Below, piece by piece: positions 1-8,300 of a stretch of DNA of 14,584 bases. Source of the stretch: Cephalothrix simula (taxonomy: Eukaryota > Nemertea > Palaeonemertea > Archinemertea > Cephalotrichidae). Numbering within the stretch: the first letter of the stretch is position 1; the number at the start of each line of letters is the position of its first letter. The notes under the pieces were generated by a model that saw nothing but the letters and a program-made list of their open reading frames with translations, had not been told where the DNA came from and searched no databases. The stretch is taken from the NCBI GenBank assembly GCA_035591015.1, contig JAXIUW010055563.1, positions 1 to 14,584 on the forward strand, written 5' to 3'. The position numbers were made by a program, and so were the translations under genes.

Positions 1-235
1 TTACTGCCTCAGCCGTTGCTATTTCCAAAAAAAAAGACACAAAATAACACACACGTAGGGTGCCCAGGTCCCACCCTAGGGTTTAGCATGAAGATAAATT
101 TTTGCGCTAACAACTAAAAGATGACGGCTTACCAACCGCTCAGACGCTCCCCGAAGCTAACGCTAATCGCATTACTCGCTCGACTCATCGACACTGCCAA
201 TTCTCTACGCCCAACCATGTTTCAGGGCTGTAACT
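1..235 (+). other. Non-coding leader with GC-rich hairpin
   Basis: No ORF of note. The stretch has an A-run (27-35) and a perfect 7-bp inverted repeat, TAGGGTG at 56-62 and CACCCTA at 72-78, around a 9-nt loop. Upstream ATGs occur near 89, 121 and 217. The one at 217 opens a short frame overlapping the start of the next gene, and splicing at the acceptor 224-225 would remove it. There is no TGG triplet anywhere in 1-235, so no canonical primer-binding site. If this is the untranslated leader of the element, the 5' LTR and primer site are upstream of the window. Confidence 0.4.
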
Positions 236-700
236 ATGAAGACCACTGATGACAAAACAACATTATTCTTTCGAAGTACACCACGCTCCAAGCTAAAATT
301 CAAGCCTCAAGCAGTGTCATATAATTATCCGCTATTTCTGAAGGCCACAAGAATAATTAAAAACAACTCTTCAGATTATAAAACTATAAGCTCGGAACTC
401 AAATCCCTACCGCTCCACACAACTATGCAAGCCATAATCTATCATGACTCCCCAACATTACTAAACGCTTTGTTAGACGATTGGCTCAGCACAACCAAAG
501 CTCCTTTTTTATTAGTTGAGCTCTTGAATTGTTTTCTACAAGACGCTCCAGTTGTATTAAAGACTTTGAAATATATTGAGAAGAGGTTTGGAATCAGTCA
601 AAAGAAATCGTTAAAACTCCTGCGCCATAACGGATTATTTTATCCTAAACGATTACAATCCGCCATCACTAAATCTTATTTATCACCCAAGTCGAATTAA
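236..700 (+). CDS. Orphan basic protein, 154 aa
   Basis: I do not recognise this protein. It is Lys/Arg-rich at both ends, with a more hydrophobic helical-looking centre (around residues 65-115: LLNALLDDWL, FLLVELLNCF). It has no signal peptide, no clear membrane span and no Cys/His cluster. The ATG lies 10 nt after a TTTCAG acceptor-like site (220-225). The frame ends in TAA at 698-700. It is the first ORF of the cluster, 118 nt before the next one and on the same strand, so it may be an accessory protein of the element or the first exon of a longer gene. A weak donor (AGAG then GTTTGG, cut after 585) would join it in frame to position 815, but the donor is poor and the ORF carries on plausibly to its own stop. 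The composition looks coding, but no function can be assigned. Confidence 0.5.
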   Translation: MKTTDDKTTLFFRSTPRSKLKFKPQAVSYNYPLFLKATRIIKNNSSDYKTISSELKSLPLHTTMQAIIYHDSPTLLNALLDDWLSTTKAPFLLVELLNCFLQDAPVVLKTLKYIEKRFGISQKKSLKLLRHNGLFYPKRLQSAITKSYLSPKSN

Positions 701-725
701 AACATTGCTTATAGCATTTCCATTA

Positions 726-733
726 TGACGTCA
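726..733 (+). promoter_or_regulatory. Perfect CRE/ATF palindrome TGACGTCA
   Basis: An exact 8-bp CRE lies in the 118-nt gap between the first two ORFs, with an AT-rich TATA-like stretch (CTATTTATCATATTA) starting about 8 nt downstream. This could be an internal promoter for the LRR ORFs. A second exact copy lies inside coding sequence at 1394-1401, which weakens the argument. Binding is not shown. Confidence 0.2.
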
Positions 734-796
734 GATTGAACCTATTTATCATATTACGTTTTGTCCTTGCACACCCTGGCATACTGGCAACAATTG

Positions 797-814
797 CTTT
801 CGTTTTATTTACAG
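797..814 (+). promoter_or_regulatory. 3' splice acceptor before the 819 ORF
   Basis: A T-rich tract (TTTCGTTTTATTTACAG) ends with AG at 813-814, and the ATG at 819 follows after only four bases (CACG). This matches a cis or trans 3' splice site that places the ATG at the very start of an exon. Confidence 0.5.
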
Positions 815-818
815 CACG

Positions 819-1805
819 ATGTTCTCTTACGATCTTGGTCTGTTACTAAAAATATGGGTGCATCAGTTGGCAAGAGGCCTCCTAGATGAATGGGGTCGTC
901 CCACCCACCCCGATAAAAGGGAACAATATAAACTCTTGAATACTTACAATAGATGTCGCCGCAGCGTCCGGTCTCTCCCTGAGATACCTGATGTCCCTGG
1001 CGGTTTGGCTTTGGCTTACTTTTGCTTTCCTAATGCTTACTCGTCGAATCGACCCCTACTTTCATTTTTAAAGTATAGTACCAATGATCCAGTTCTATTA
1101 ACGCAAACAAATACCAAAGGAATTAAGCAATTGTACGTTACATCTCCTCTTGGCGATGACGTTGATTCTTGCACCATCAGCACTGTTACTGATCTTCATT
1201 TTAGTGGTATGGCCGCACTTTATTCTTCAAACGAGTCCAGCGATGAGTATTGCATTAGATCAGGTGCAGCTGAAGCTTCCCTTGACCGCATCATCAACTT
1301 TTTGGTTTCCAACGACCAAATTACATGTCTACATCTGGAGAATGTGGTAGACTTAGACTTTGGGTTAATTTTTGGTCATTTTTTAAATTTAAATGACGTC
1401 ACTGTTATTAATGGTAATGTTACTGGTAGCTCAGAAACTCCTAACCTGGTTCCATATCACGATAGCACACCTTATGGTCAAAAACTTGTCACATTTCAGT
1501 TGAAATTCCGACGACAATCTGAAATACATCAACTCTCTATACAAGCCTTAAAAATAATTGATGCCATATTCCTGCATGCACGTCAATTATCGGGTTTCAG
1601 ATTAGAATACGCAGGACTTTACAACTTTAAACATCTAACCCAGTCAACTGCAACGAACTACAAAATTAAAACTTTCCATGCGAATTCAGAAGATCCCTCC
1701 CAATTAGGACAAGTTTCCGTTCACAAGGTATGGAGGGATCACGAACATCGTTGGCGACTCAAACGTACTTCGTACCCTTCTGTGGACCTCAGTCCCACAC
1801 TATAA
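819..1805 (+). CDS. LRR-like accessory protein, N-terminal part (probable exon 1, 819-1727)
   Basis: The open frame is 328 codons long. I see no confident named domain at the N-terminus. From about residue 115 there are irregular leucine-patterned stretches (VTDLHFSGM, ITCLHLENVVDLDF, LNDVTVINGNV, LSGFRLEYAGL) resembling degenerate leucine-rich repeats. A good donor (AAG then GTATGG, cut after 1727) lies 25 codons before the stop. Removing 1728-1929 keeps the frame and fuses this protein to the 1936-3438 ORF, giving about 805 residues. The last 25 residues of the unspliced ORF would then be intron read-through. I favour the spliced model because both halves look LRR-like and both splice sites are good, but two separate proteins remain possible. 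Likely an element accessory gene, or a captured or neighbouring host F-box/LRR-type gene; no F-box is convincing. Confidence 0.6.
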   Translation: MFSYDLGLLLKIWVHQLARGLLDEWGRPTHPDKREQYKLLNTYNRCRRSVRSLPEIPDVPGGLALAYFCFPNAYSSNRPLLSFLKYSTNDPVLLTQTNTKGIKQLYVTSPLGDDVDSCTISTVTDLHFSGMAALYSSNESSDEYCIRSGAAEASLDRIINFLVSNDQITCLHLENVVDLDFGLIFGHFLNLNDVTVINGNVTGSSETPNLVPYHDSTPYGQKLVTFQLKFRRQSEIHQLSIQALKIIDAIFLHARQLSGFRLEYAGLYNFKHLTQSTATNYKIKTFHANSEDPSQLGQVSVHKVWRDHEHRWRLKRTSYPSVDLSPTL

Positions 1806-1929
1806 ATTAGATTTTTAGCAATTCCATCTCTGGTTTCAAGTCCACGTTATGTATATCTATATATTGTGAGCTGCCAATATAGTCTTTCTTACAACAACTC
1901 TTAGACACAAACTTTCTCGATGTTTTCAG
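1728..1929 (+). other. Probable GT-AG intron, 202 nt
   Basis: The donor AAG/GTATGG has its cut after 1727. The acceptor TGTTTTCAG has its cut after 1929 and a pyrimidine-rich approach (around 1881-1929). The interior is AT-rich and contains an in-frame stop (TAA at 1803-1805). Coding from 819 to 1727 is 303 whole codons, and the sequence after the acceptor (ATA ATA ATG) continues the same phase without a stop. Phase 0 retention at both ends supports a real intron, although the acceptor could also serve an independent mRNA starting at ATG 1936. Confidence 0.55.
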
Positions 1930-1935
1930 ATAATA

Positions 1936-3438
1936 ATGAAGGCAAACTGGAATTCAACTAAAGTGCCGAAATTACAGGCACTGGCACTGATAAGAGTACT
2001 GGCGGTGTTATTTTATAATGGTAAAATCAACTTAAGTGGCTTTAACTTTGCAGACGATAGTGTTGTCAGTATTATCATGAGACGACCATTCAAAATATTT
2101 AGAAATAGGGTGCGTGGCATCACAGCAGAAATCAACTCACATAGGCAAATTTTGATAATTAGCTGGCTATTTCCTCATTTAAAGGAACTGAAAATTAGCG
2201 GGCAAAGGTTCGACTTACCTATTATTGATTTGGCGGATACATTGAGTTGCTCCGGTTCACGACTTACATTTGAGCTAACATATTTAGATATAGCCGATCA
2301 CGCAATACTCGGAAAAAGCGTTGGCATCATACGCGATTTCCTTTTGTTCTTCAGTAACCTGAAAAGATTAATTACAGCAGACAGATTTTTAGTCGGCGAG
2401 GTGGTAATGTCCTATGCGGTACCTTTCAACCCATACTTTGAGTGCAATTTAACTCATCTGGCCGTTCGCCATTGGACACCAGGCGCTGCAGCGGACTTGC
2501 CATACTTAACACCGGAATTGATGGAGCTCGAAACCTGCCACCCAATACTTGAAATTGGAATTTTTGCTAAACTACAACGGCTAATTTTGACTTCGATCGA
2601 CAAACCACTACGACAAGTCGAATGTGCATCCTTCGTCGCAGGTGTTTCATTTCCGTCTACCTTGACCTATATAAAAATGGAAAAAGTCAATGGATTGAAC
2701 TTGAATTGGATACTAAGTACTTGCCCTCGTTTGGAGACCTTGGTGATCAATTTGGTAGATCATAATCCCCCTGACTGGTTGTTTTTTAATACACCAGAAC
2801 ATGGCCACAAACTCCGGGAGCTAAGGATTCAAGCAACTACTTTTGTCCCATTCAAAGACATGGATGTTGTTCGGGACGAGATATTAGAAGTTTACCCTCG
2901 CCTCTCCTCTTTACAACTGGCGGTGTTTGTAAATTTTCAGTTTTCAATTCGCTATCTACTAAACCAAAATGTACGGCCAACAACACTGTCCTGTCTGGTT
3001 TTGGCTGCCAATAATATTGATGACAGTGGAGCTGACGGTGTTCTCGTCTGCGAAGCAAGAAGAACAGCTGCGGCCCTGCCTACTATTGATTCCCTCACTT
3101 TGGAGGAAGAAGTGGTAGTGCAGGAAGCAAGGAAAATTAAAGCCGAAGATGATGGTATAAGTATGGTCGCACGGGGATCTTCAAAAGATGACAGCGCCAG
3201 TGATTCTTCAGATACCTCAATTGCAGTTCCACCTCAAGTGATAGACACATCCAATGTGTATAATGTGGCTCCTTGGGATACCTTTGTCGATGATTGGGGC
3301 AAATTACCTTCACCCCCAACAGCGCCGGCATCTGATGGCACAAATTTTCAGGTCGACTGGCTGATCCCTCAACCGGGTTTCAATACCATTGAACGCCACC
3401 TCCCACAGTTTAATTTTGAGGAATGGGCATTAGAGTAG
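1936..3438 (+). CDS. LRR-like accessory protein, C-terminal part with acidic tail
   Basis: 500 codons. Residues about 70-365 show irregular leucine-rich repeats at roughly 25-30 residue spacing (LFPHLKELKISG, LTYLDIADH, LTHLAVRHW, LQRLILTSID, LTYIKMEKV, LETLVINLV, LRELRIQA, LSSLQLAV, LSCLVLAANN). This resembles the FBXL/ribonuclease-inhibitor superfamily used for protein-protein recognition. Residues about 385-500 form an acidic, Ser/Asp-rich, probably disordered tail with many CK2-type sites (SSKDDSASDSSDTS). The tail holds a PTAP motif at residues 461-464 (3316-3327), identical to the TSG101-binding late motif, a DDWGKL stretch just before it, and an acidic-aromatic end (FNFEEWALE). It is probably exon 2 of a gene starting at 819; alone, its ATG is 6 nt past the acceptor at 1928-1929. 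It ends 120-204 nt before gag on the same strand, leaving no room for an LTR. The LRR call is by pattern only, and the partner is unknown. Confidence 0.68.
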   Translation: MKANWNSTKVPKLQALALIRVLAVLFYNGKINLSGFNFADDSVVSIIMRRPFKIFRNRVRGITAEINSHRQILIISWLFPHLKELKISGQRFDLPIIDLADTLSCSGSRLTFELTYLDIADHAILGKSVGIIRDFLLFFSNLKRLITADRFLVGEVVMSYAVPFNPYFECNLTHLAVRHWTPGAAADLPYLTPELMELETCHPILEIGIFAKLQRLILTSIDKPLRQVECASFVAGVSFPSTLTYIKMEKVNGLNLNWILSTCPRLETLVINLVDHNPPDWLFFNTPEHGHKLRELRIQATTFVPFKDMDVVRDEILEVYPRLSSLQLAVFVNFQFSIRYLLNQNVRPTTLSCLVLAANNIDDSGADGVLVCEARRTAAALPTIDSLTLEEEVVVQEARKIKAEDDGISMVARGSSKDDSASDSSDTSIAVPPQVIDTSNVYNVAPWDTFVDDWGKLPSPPTAPASDGTNFQVDWLIPQPGFNTIERHLPQFNFEEWALE

Positions 3439-3591
3439 AAACATCGGAATCTACAGTCATCCTTCAATCTCACTTATGGATGCATCCAAACTTGGGCACC
3501 CAAAATACTTATAATCCTTTTCAAATTATTTCTCCTTACGTCAAAACAAAACAAAATAATGCACAAAGAAATATACAGTCCGTGTAAGACA

Positions 3592-3612
3592 TCTCCTCAT
3601 TATTTCTTTCAG
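3592..3612 (+). promoter_or_regulatory. 3' splice acceptor before gag
   Basis: A strong pyrimidine tract (TCTCCTCATTATTTCTTTCAG) ends with AG at 3611-3612. The first ATG after it is 3643, in frame with gag. The upstream gag-frame ATG at 3559 would be spliced out. A GTAAGA donor-like sequence at 3584-3589 lies just upstream and could supply a leader for downstream spliced RNAs. Confidence 0.5.
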
Positions 3613-3642
3613 ATACACAATTCCGTTTCACATTTGTATTTT

Positions 3643-5358
3643 ATGTCGTACAACAACTCACTGATCGAACCTAGTTTACTGCCATCTCCAATCCAGAATA
3701 ACAGTTTAACTCCTAGAAGAGTTCATTTCAGGGATAGTGAACTTGATCTTGACCCAGAAGTCCAAAATTCATTGATTAAGCCTCAAGCAAACCCTGACTC
3801 TCATTCATTAGAATTATTTGCACCACTTGAATCGTCACCCAACTATACATCTTCAAGATATCCATCTTCATCGTTAAGCTTTGGCATAAGTGATTCCGTT
3901 CAATCACATGACCTTCATCTCCACTCACCTGACGACAACCTTATTGATAGTAACCCATTGACACCACCCTGGAACGGCGTTTCACCAACCACAAATACTT
4001 CTACTGATACAAAGCCATTTGTTAACCCTTATAACGATCTTGATTACTTCATCGAACAGTGTAAACTTATGCACAGACCAATTACTTCTTGGGCTTCATA
4101 CAAAAAAGAAACTTCTACATTGCCACCACCTGACGAAACTCCTATCGATCAATCAAACATGGGCATGGGCTTGGATGAGGACAGATCTGAGCATGCAGCT
4201 ACCGACCACCCTCCAAGTCGCTCAATCCAGCTTTTGGCACGAGCAGCCTTCGCCGGGGGTTTGCGTCCTGAAAAATTCAAAGGAACATCCAAGTCACGAC
4301 CTTATAGAACCTTCATGCGTGAATTTGAGGCCTATACTTCCGCTGCTGGTTATTCAAACGACGATAAGTTAGCTGAATTCTGCCTTTACTTATCTGGAGG
4401 ACCTCAATCCTTTTTTTGGTCCATACCACCTGAAGATCGCGACACCTTCGATAAAATAAAAGAGTTATTTAACAAAAAATATGATAGCACAGATGATCGT
4501 TTTATCTTGGAACAAGAACTACAGGATAGACGCCAAAAAAGCGACGAATCTGTAGATAAGTTTTTAGATGATGTCATGCAAATGTGTTCCCGATTAGGCA
4601 AAAAGCAGGATGAACATCTTTCAATCTTGTTACGTGGTTTTAACCCAGAAGTCAAGCAGTATGTTCTCCTTAAAAGACCTAAATCAGTACAGGAGTGTGA
4701 ATCCGAAGCCCGACTGGCTGAACGTATCATACAGATGAAAAAAGCTGACAATAAAGATGTTGCAATTGCCTCCGTTTTGGCTGAAAAGATAGACCAAAAA
4801 ATGGAAGATTTGGCAGACAGAATGGCTAAACTTGCACAGGTACGATCAGACGATCCTGTGATAGCTGCATTTACAGACCAATCTGGAAGCAATACATCTA
4901 CTGATCCAAGACCTATTTGCCAGCTCTGCAATAAAGAGGGCCACTACGCACTTCAGTGTAGACAGCAGTCAAGACCCTATTTGCCATTTAATAACCAATC
5001 CTGTTTCAACTGTGGTTTACCAGGGCATACCGCTAATCAATGTTGGAGACGTAATCAGATGCAATACCAACAGCGACCTCCTTCATTTAATAATATGCAA
5101 ATGCAACCTAGACCATGGAGACCAGATCAAGAAATGGGCACAAATTTCCGACAAACTTTTAACAGGGCAAACAACAGAAATTGGCAACAAAATTCCAATG
5201 ACCAACGTATTGATACAGGACGACATGATTATAGAGGTCGTCAACAATCCAGACGTCCCAGGACACAGTCCTTGGATAGACGTGATTCTTTTGCATCCTT
5301 CAGACCAAATGGACCTAGAAGAGTGAGATTTTCGGGAAACGGCCCAGCAATTCATTAG
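3643..5358 (+). CDS. gag: Gag polyprotein (capsid plus two CCHC zinc knuckles)
   Basis: Structural protein that packages the element RNA into particles. I choose ATG 3643 because it is the first start after the acceptor at 3612; the frame is open from 3559 (28 codons more). Counting from 3559, residues about 30-230 are Ser/Pro/Asp-rich and probably disordered. Residues about 233-395 match the retrotransposon Gag/capsid family (EKFKGTSKSRPYRTFMREFE, then the ESVDKFLDDVMQMC to LLRGFNPEVKQYV helices). Two nucleocapsid CCHC knuckles follow at C454-C457-H462-C467 and C482-C485-H490-C495, both with perfect CX2CX4HX4C spacing. The C-terminus is an Arg/Gln/Asn-rich basic tail, likely RNA-binding. No PTAP or PPxY late motif is seen in Gag. 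The stop TAG at 5356-5358 lies inside the frameshift hairpin, and the last 40 nt overlap the open pol frame. Confidence 0.93.
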   Translation: MSYNNSLIEPSLLPSPIQNNSLTPRRVHFRDSELDLDPEVQNSLIKPQANPDSHSLELFAPLESSPNYTSSRYPSSSLSFGISDSVQSHDLHLHSPDDNLIDSNPLTPPWNGVSPTTNTSTDTKPFVNPYNDLDYFIEQCKLMHRPITSWASYKKETSTLPPPDETPIDQSNMGMGLDEDRSEHAATDHPPSRSIQLLARAAFAGGLRPEKFKGTSKSRPYRTFMREFEAYTSAAGYSNDDKLAEFCLYLSGGPQSFFWSIPPEDRDTFDKIKELFNKKYDSTDDRFILEQELQDRRQKSDESVDKFLDDVMQMCSRLGKKQDEHLSILLRGFNPEVKQYVLLKRPKSVQECESEARLAERIIQMKKADNKDVAIASVLAEKIDQKMEDLADRMAKLAQVRSDDPVIAAFTDQSGSNTSTDPRPICQLCNKEGHYALQCRQQSRPYLPFNNQSCFNCGLPGHTANQCWRRNQMQYQQRPPSFNNMQMQPRPWRPDQEMGTNFRQTFNRANNRNWQQNSNDQRIDTGRHDYRGRQQSRRPRTQSLDRRDSFASFRPNGPRRVRFSGNGPAIH

Positions 5359-5396
5359 AGTTGCCCAATGATGAATTGCTGCCACTAGGTGGGCAG
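5334..5396 (+). promoter_or_regulatory. Programmed -1 ribosomal frameshift signal (gag to pol)
   Basis: The slippery heptamer GGGAAAC (5334-5340) sits in the right phase: gag codons are TCG GGA AAC, so P- and A-site tRNAs can re-pair one base back on GGG AAA. After 4 nt comes a perfect 11-bp stem, CAGCAATTCAT (5345-5355) with ATGAATTGCTG (5371-5381), with a 15-nt loop that starts with the Gag stop. TGCCCA in the loop (5362-5367) can pair with TGGGCA at 5390-5395, giving an H-type pseudoknot. The pol frame is open from 5319 (stop TAG at 5316-5318), so slippage leads straight into Pol. The heptamer class and architecture are those of known retroviral -1 sites. Confidence 0.9.
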
Positions 5397-8300
5397 ACAG
5401 TACGATTAGCACCATTACATATCTCCGAAAATAATTCACATTATAATGGATTTCTTTATATTCTACTTCTTTTTTATCAGATTTTCATGTCCCTTGTTAC
5501 AGTTGCAAGTATTTTTCTGCATACGTGGTTATCACGGTTTTTACAGTTGTTGAATCAAACCATCCAAAACAAAGTTCCTGTTAGAAGCCTACACACTGAG
5601 CTTTTGCAGCACACACCCACTGTCCTACCATACTGGGAGAACACTACAAAAATTCGCATCGGAAATACAACCACTACAGCATTACTGGATAGTGGAGCAA
5701 GTGTAAATGTCATTTCTGAGTCATTGTTTAAGAAAAGCTCACAGTTTCAGAAAAAGAGGTTGCGACCATCTAAACTCAATGCCACAGGGGTAGCTGGAAA
5801 TTTAAGCAAAATTGCCGGTGAAACTGATATGGAATTTTACATTGACAAACAACACTTCAAGGTTCCAGTATTGGTTATGCCACACGCTGTTTATGATGTC
5901 ATCTTGGGAACTCCATTTTTGGCTGATTATGATGTCCATTTCAATTTTCCAAACAAGCAGTTTACAATCGGCACATCAAAGACTTCTTTTCCATTAGGTG
6001 TACTCAAGACTAGGCCTAAAATTCCGATAACACTCAGAAAGACTATCAAAATACCAGCTCAAACTCAGTTACAGTTTAATGGGAAAATTCCCTACGCGCT
6101 CCCTCAAGATACAACTGGATATCTGGAACCAGAGTTGAAGACTGTTAAGAAATCTCATATATCAGCAATGCATCTATTGGCAGAATCAAGTCAAAATTCA
6201 GTCCCAGTCATCATACAGAATACTCATGACTACCCTATTAAACTCTATAAAGGTACGACAATAGCTACCTTTTGGCCTGTAACAGCAGATGAACTAGTTG
6301 AAGACATCTCACCAGAAGATAATGCTCATGTCAACTTCGTTAAGACGACACCTGAAAAACCTACTGTCAGTTTGGAGAAAAGTGACTTGTCTGCTAAACA
6401 AAAAGAACAGTTAGAAAACTTAATGATGGAATTCAGCGATATTTTTGCAAATACGCCTGAACAGCTAACCCGTACAAATGCAATCATCCATGACATTGAT
6501 ACAGGAGACGAAACTCCAGTCCAATCGAAACCATATAGAACAAGTCCACCAGTCCGAAGAGAAATCGAAGCACAGGTTCAGTCAATGCTTCAAAGAGGTA
6601 TTATAGTACCATCAAACAGTCAATGGGCTTCTCCCTGCATACTAGTGAAGAAAGCAGATGGAAGCATGAGGCTGTGTGTAGACATGAGACGCTTAAATTC
6701 AAAAATCAAAGGTGGTAAATTGCTTACACCCTTACCACGTATCTCCGACCTTCTAGATACGGTTGGAGCAGCGAAACCTCGGTTCTTCTCGTTACTTGAC
6801 CTTCACAGTGGGTTTCACCAAATCACTCTAACAAAAAGAGCACAAGAAAAGACTGCATTTATTACGGAGTCAGGCCATTATCAGTTTTTGGTCATGCCTT
6901 TCGGTCTCCTAACAGCACCTTCTGCGTTTCACCGTGGTATGACAGATATCTTCAAAGATTATATTGGTAAATTTCTGATAGTTTATTTAGATGACCTAAC
7001 AATATTTTCAAGAACCTGGGATGAACATTTACATCACATCCGGTTAATTTTCCAACGCTTAAGAGCAGTATGCCTGAAGCTAAAGCCAGTCAAATGTCAT
7101 TTTGGAGAAGAACAATTGAAATGCCTAGGACACATCCTCACGAAAGAAGGTTTAAAACCAGACCCTCAAAAGATTTCGGCTGTAGAGAATTTTCCAATTC
7201 CTAAAAATCTTAAACAACTACGGGGATTCTTGGGCTTATCATCATATTATAGGAAGTTTATCAAAAACTACAGTCAAAAAGCTCATCCACTGAATAAGCT
7301 TTTGAAAAAGAACGAAAAGTTTTTATGGTCGAACGATTGCCAGGAAGCTTTCGAATGCCTTAAAGATGCCCTAATAAAGCCTCCAATTTTAGCTTTTGCT
7401 GACGAATCCCTACCGTACGTCATCCATTGCGACAGTTCGATCACAGGTATTGGTTATGTCTTGTCCCAAATTCAAAATGAGCTGGAAAGAGTCATAGCTT
7501 ATGGAGCAAGAGCACTCCTACCAGCAGAACGCAATTATAGCATCAGCCAACTGGAAATGCTCGCTATGGTATCTGCTTTGAAACATTTTCATCATTACAT
7601 TTATGGAGCTAAAATAACAATATATACTGACCATATAGCACTTAAATGGCTTATCAATATTAAGCCACAGGATGCTGCAAACAGCAGGCTAGCCCGGTGG
7701 GCCATGTATGTTGCATCTTATAATGTTGAAGTGATATACCGCACTGGGAAGTCAAACAGCAATTGCGATGCTCTGAGTAGAATACCCTACCCTACAGTAC
7801 AAGCATTGGTAGCCTCGACAAATGGATACACAAATGATGAACACATCGATTTAACAGTTTTGAAGGATGAAAATTATATAAAAACCTTACAAGAAACCGA
7901 CCCATATTTGCGGTATTTTGTCGAATACTTCAGATCTGGAATCATTCCAAGAGCCGATAAGGAAGCCAGGCGCATCATCCTTCAGTCCAACGATTACTAC
8001 TTGAACGTAAATGGTTTACTTTACTACTTGCGATATGCTAAAACAGCCGACAAAACACTCTATCATTGTTTAGCAGTACCTCAACGTCTTAAGTCTACGG
8101 TATTATACTTAGTGCACAATACTCCTTTAGGAGCCCACAACGGCATAGTAAGGTCTTATGGCATTCTTGTGCAGAAATATTATTGGTTTGGAATGTATCA
8201 AGATTTGGCCTCATGGATCGCTAGTTGTGAATTATGCACTCAAAGAAAGGTGATAAATAACCGACACCCAGCACCGTTAAACCCAGTGCCAGTTTCCAGC

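Noticed and set aside
74-86. CCCTAGGGTTTAG as telomeric repeat
   Set aside because: Only one partial unit, no tandem array; explained better as part of a short hairpin.
1-235. 5' LTR end and primer-binding site at the left edge
   Set aside because: No TGG triplet occurs in this stretch and no segment matches the right end of the window.
585-815. Splice joining the first orphan ORF in frame to the LRR ORF
   Set aside because: The phases fit, but the donor (AGAG/GTTTGG) is weak and would discard 38 plausible coding codons; kept only as an alternative.
4404-4931. 175-codon open frame on the - strand inside gag
   Set aside because: It lies antisense to the conserved Gag capsid and zinc-knuckle coding region and has no recognisable motif; a shadow of a strong gene.
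5012-5326. 104-codon + strand frame overlapping the end of gag
   Set aside because: It overlaps the zinc-knuckle and basic tail in another frame, with composition explained by gag; no sign of an accessory protein.
5361-5363. Start of pol at this codon
   Set aside because: The codon is TTG, not ATG, and the frame is open upstream to 5319; the frameshift at 5334-5340 or ATG 5487 explains expression better.
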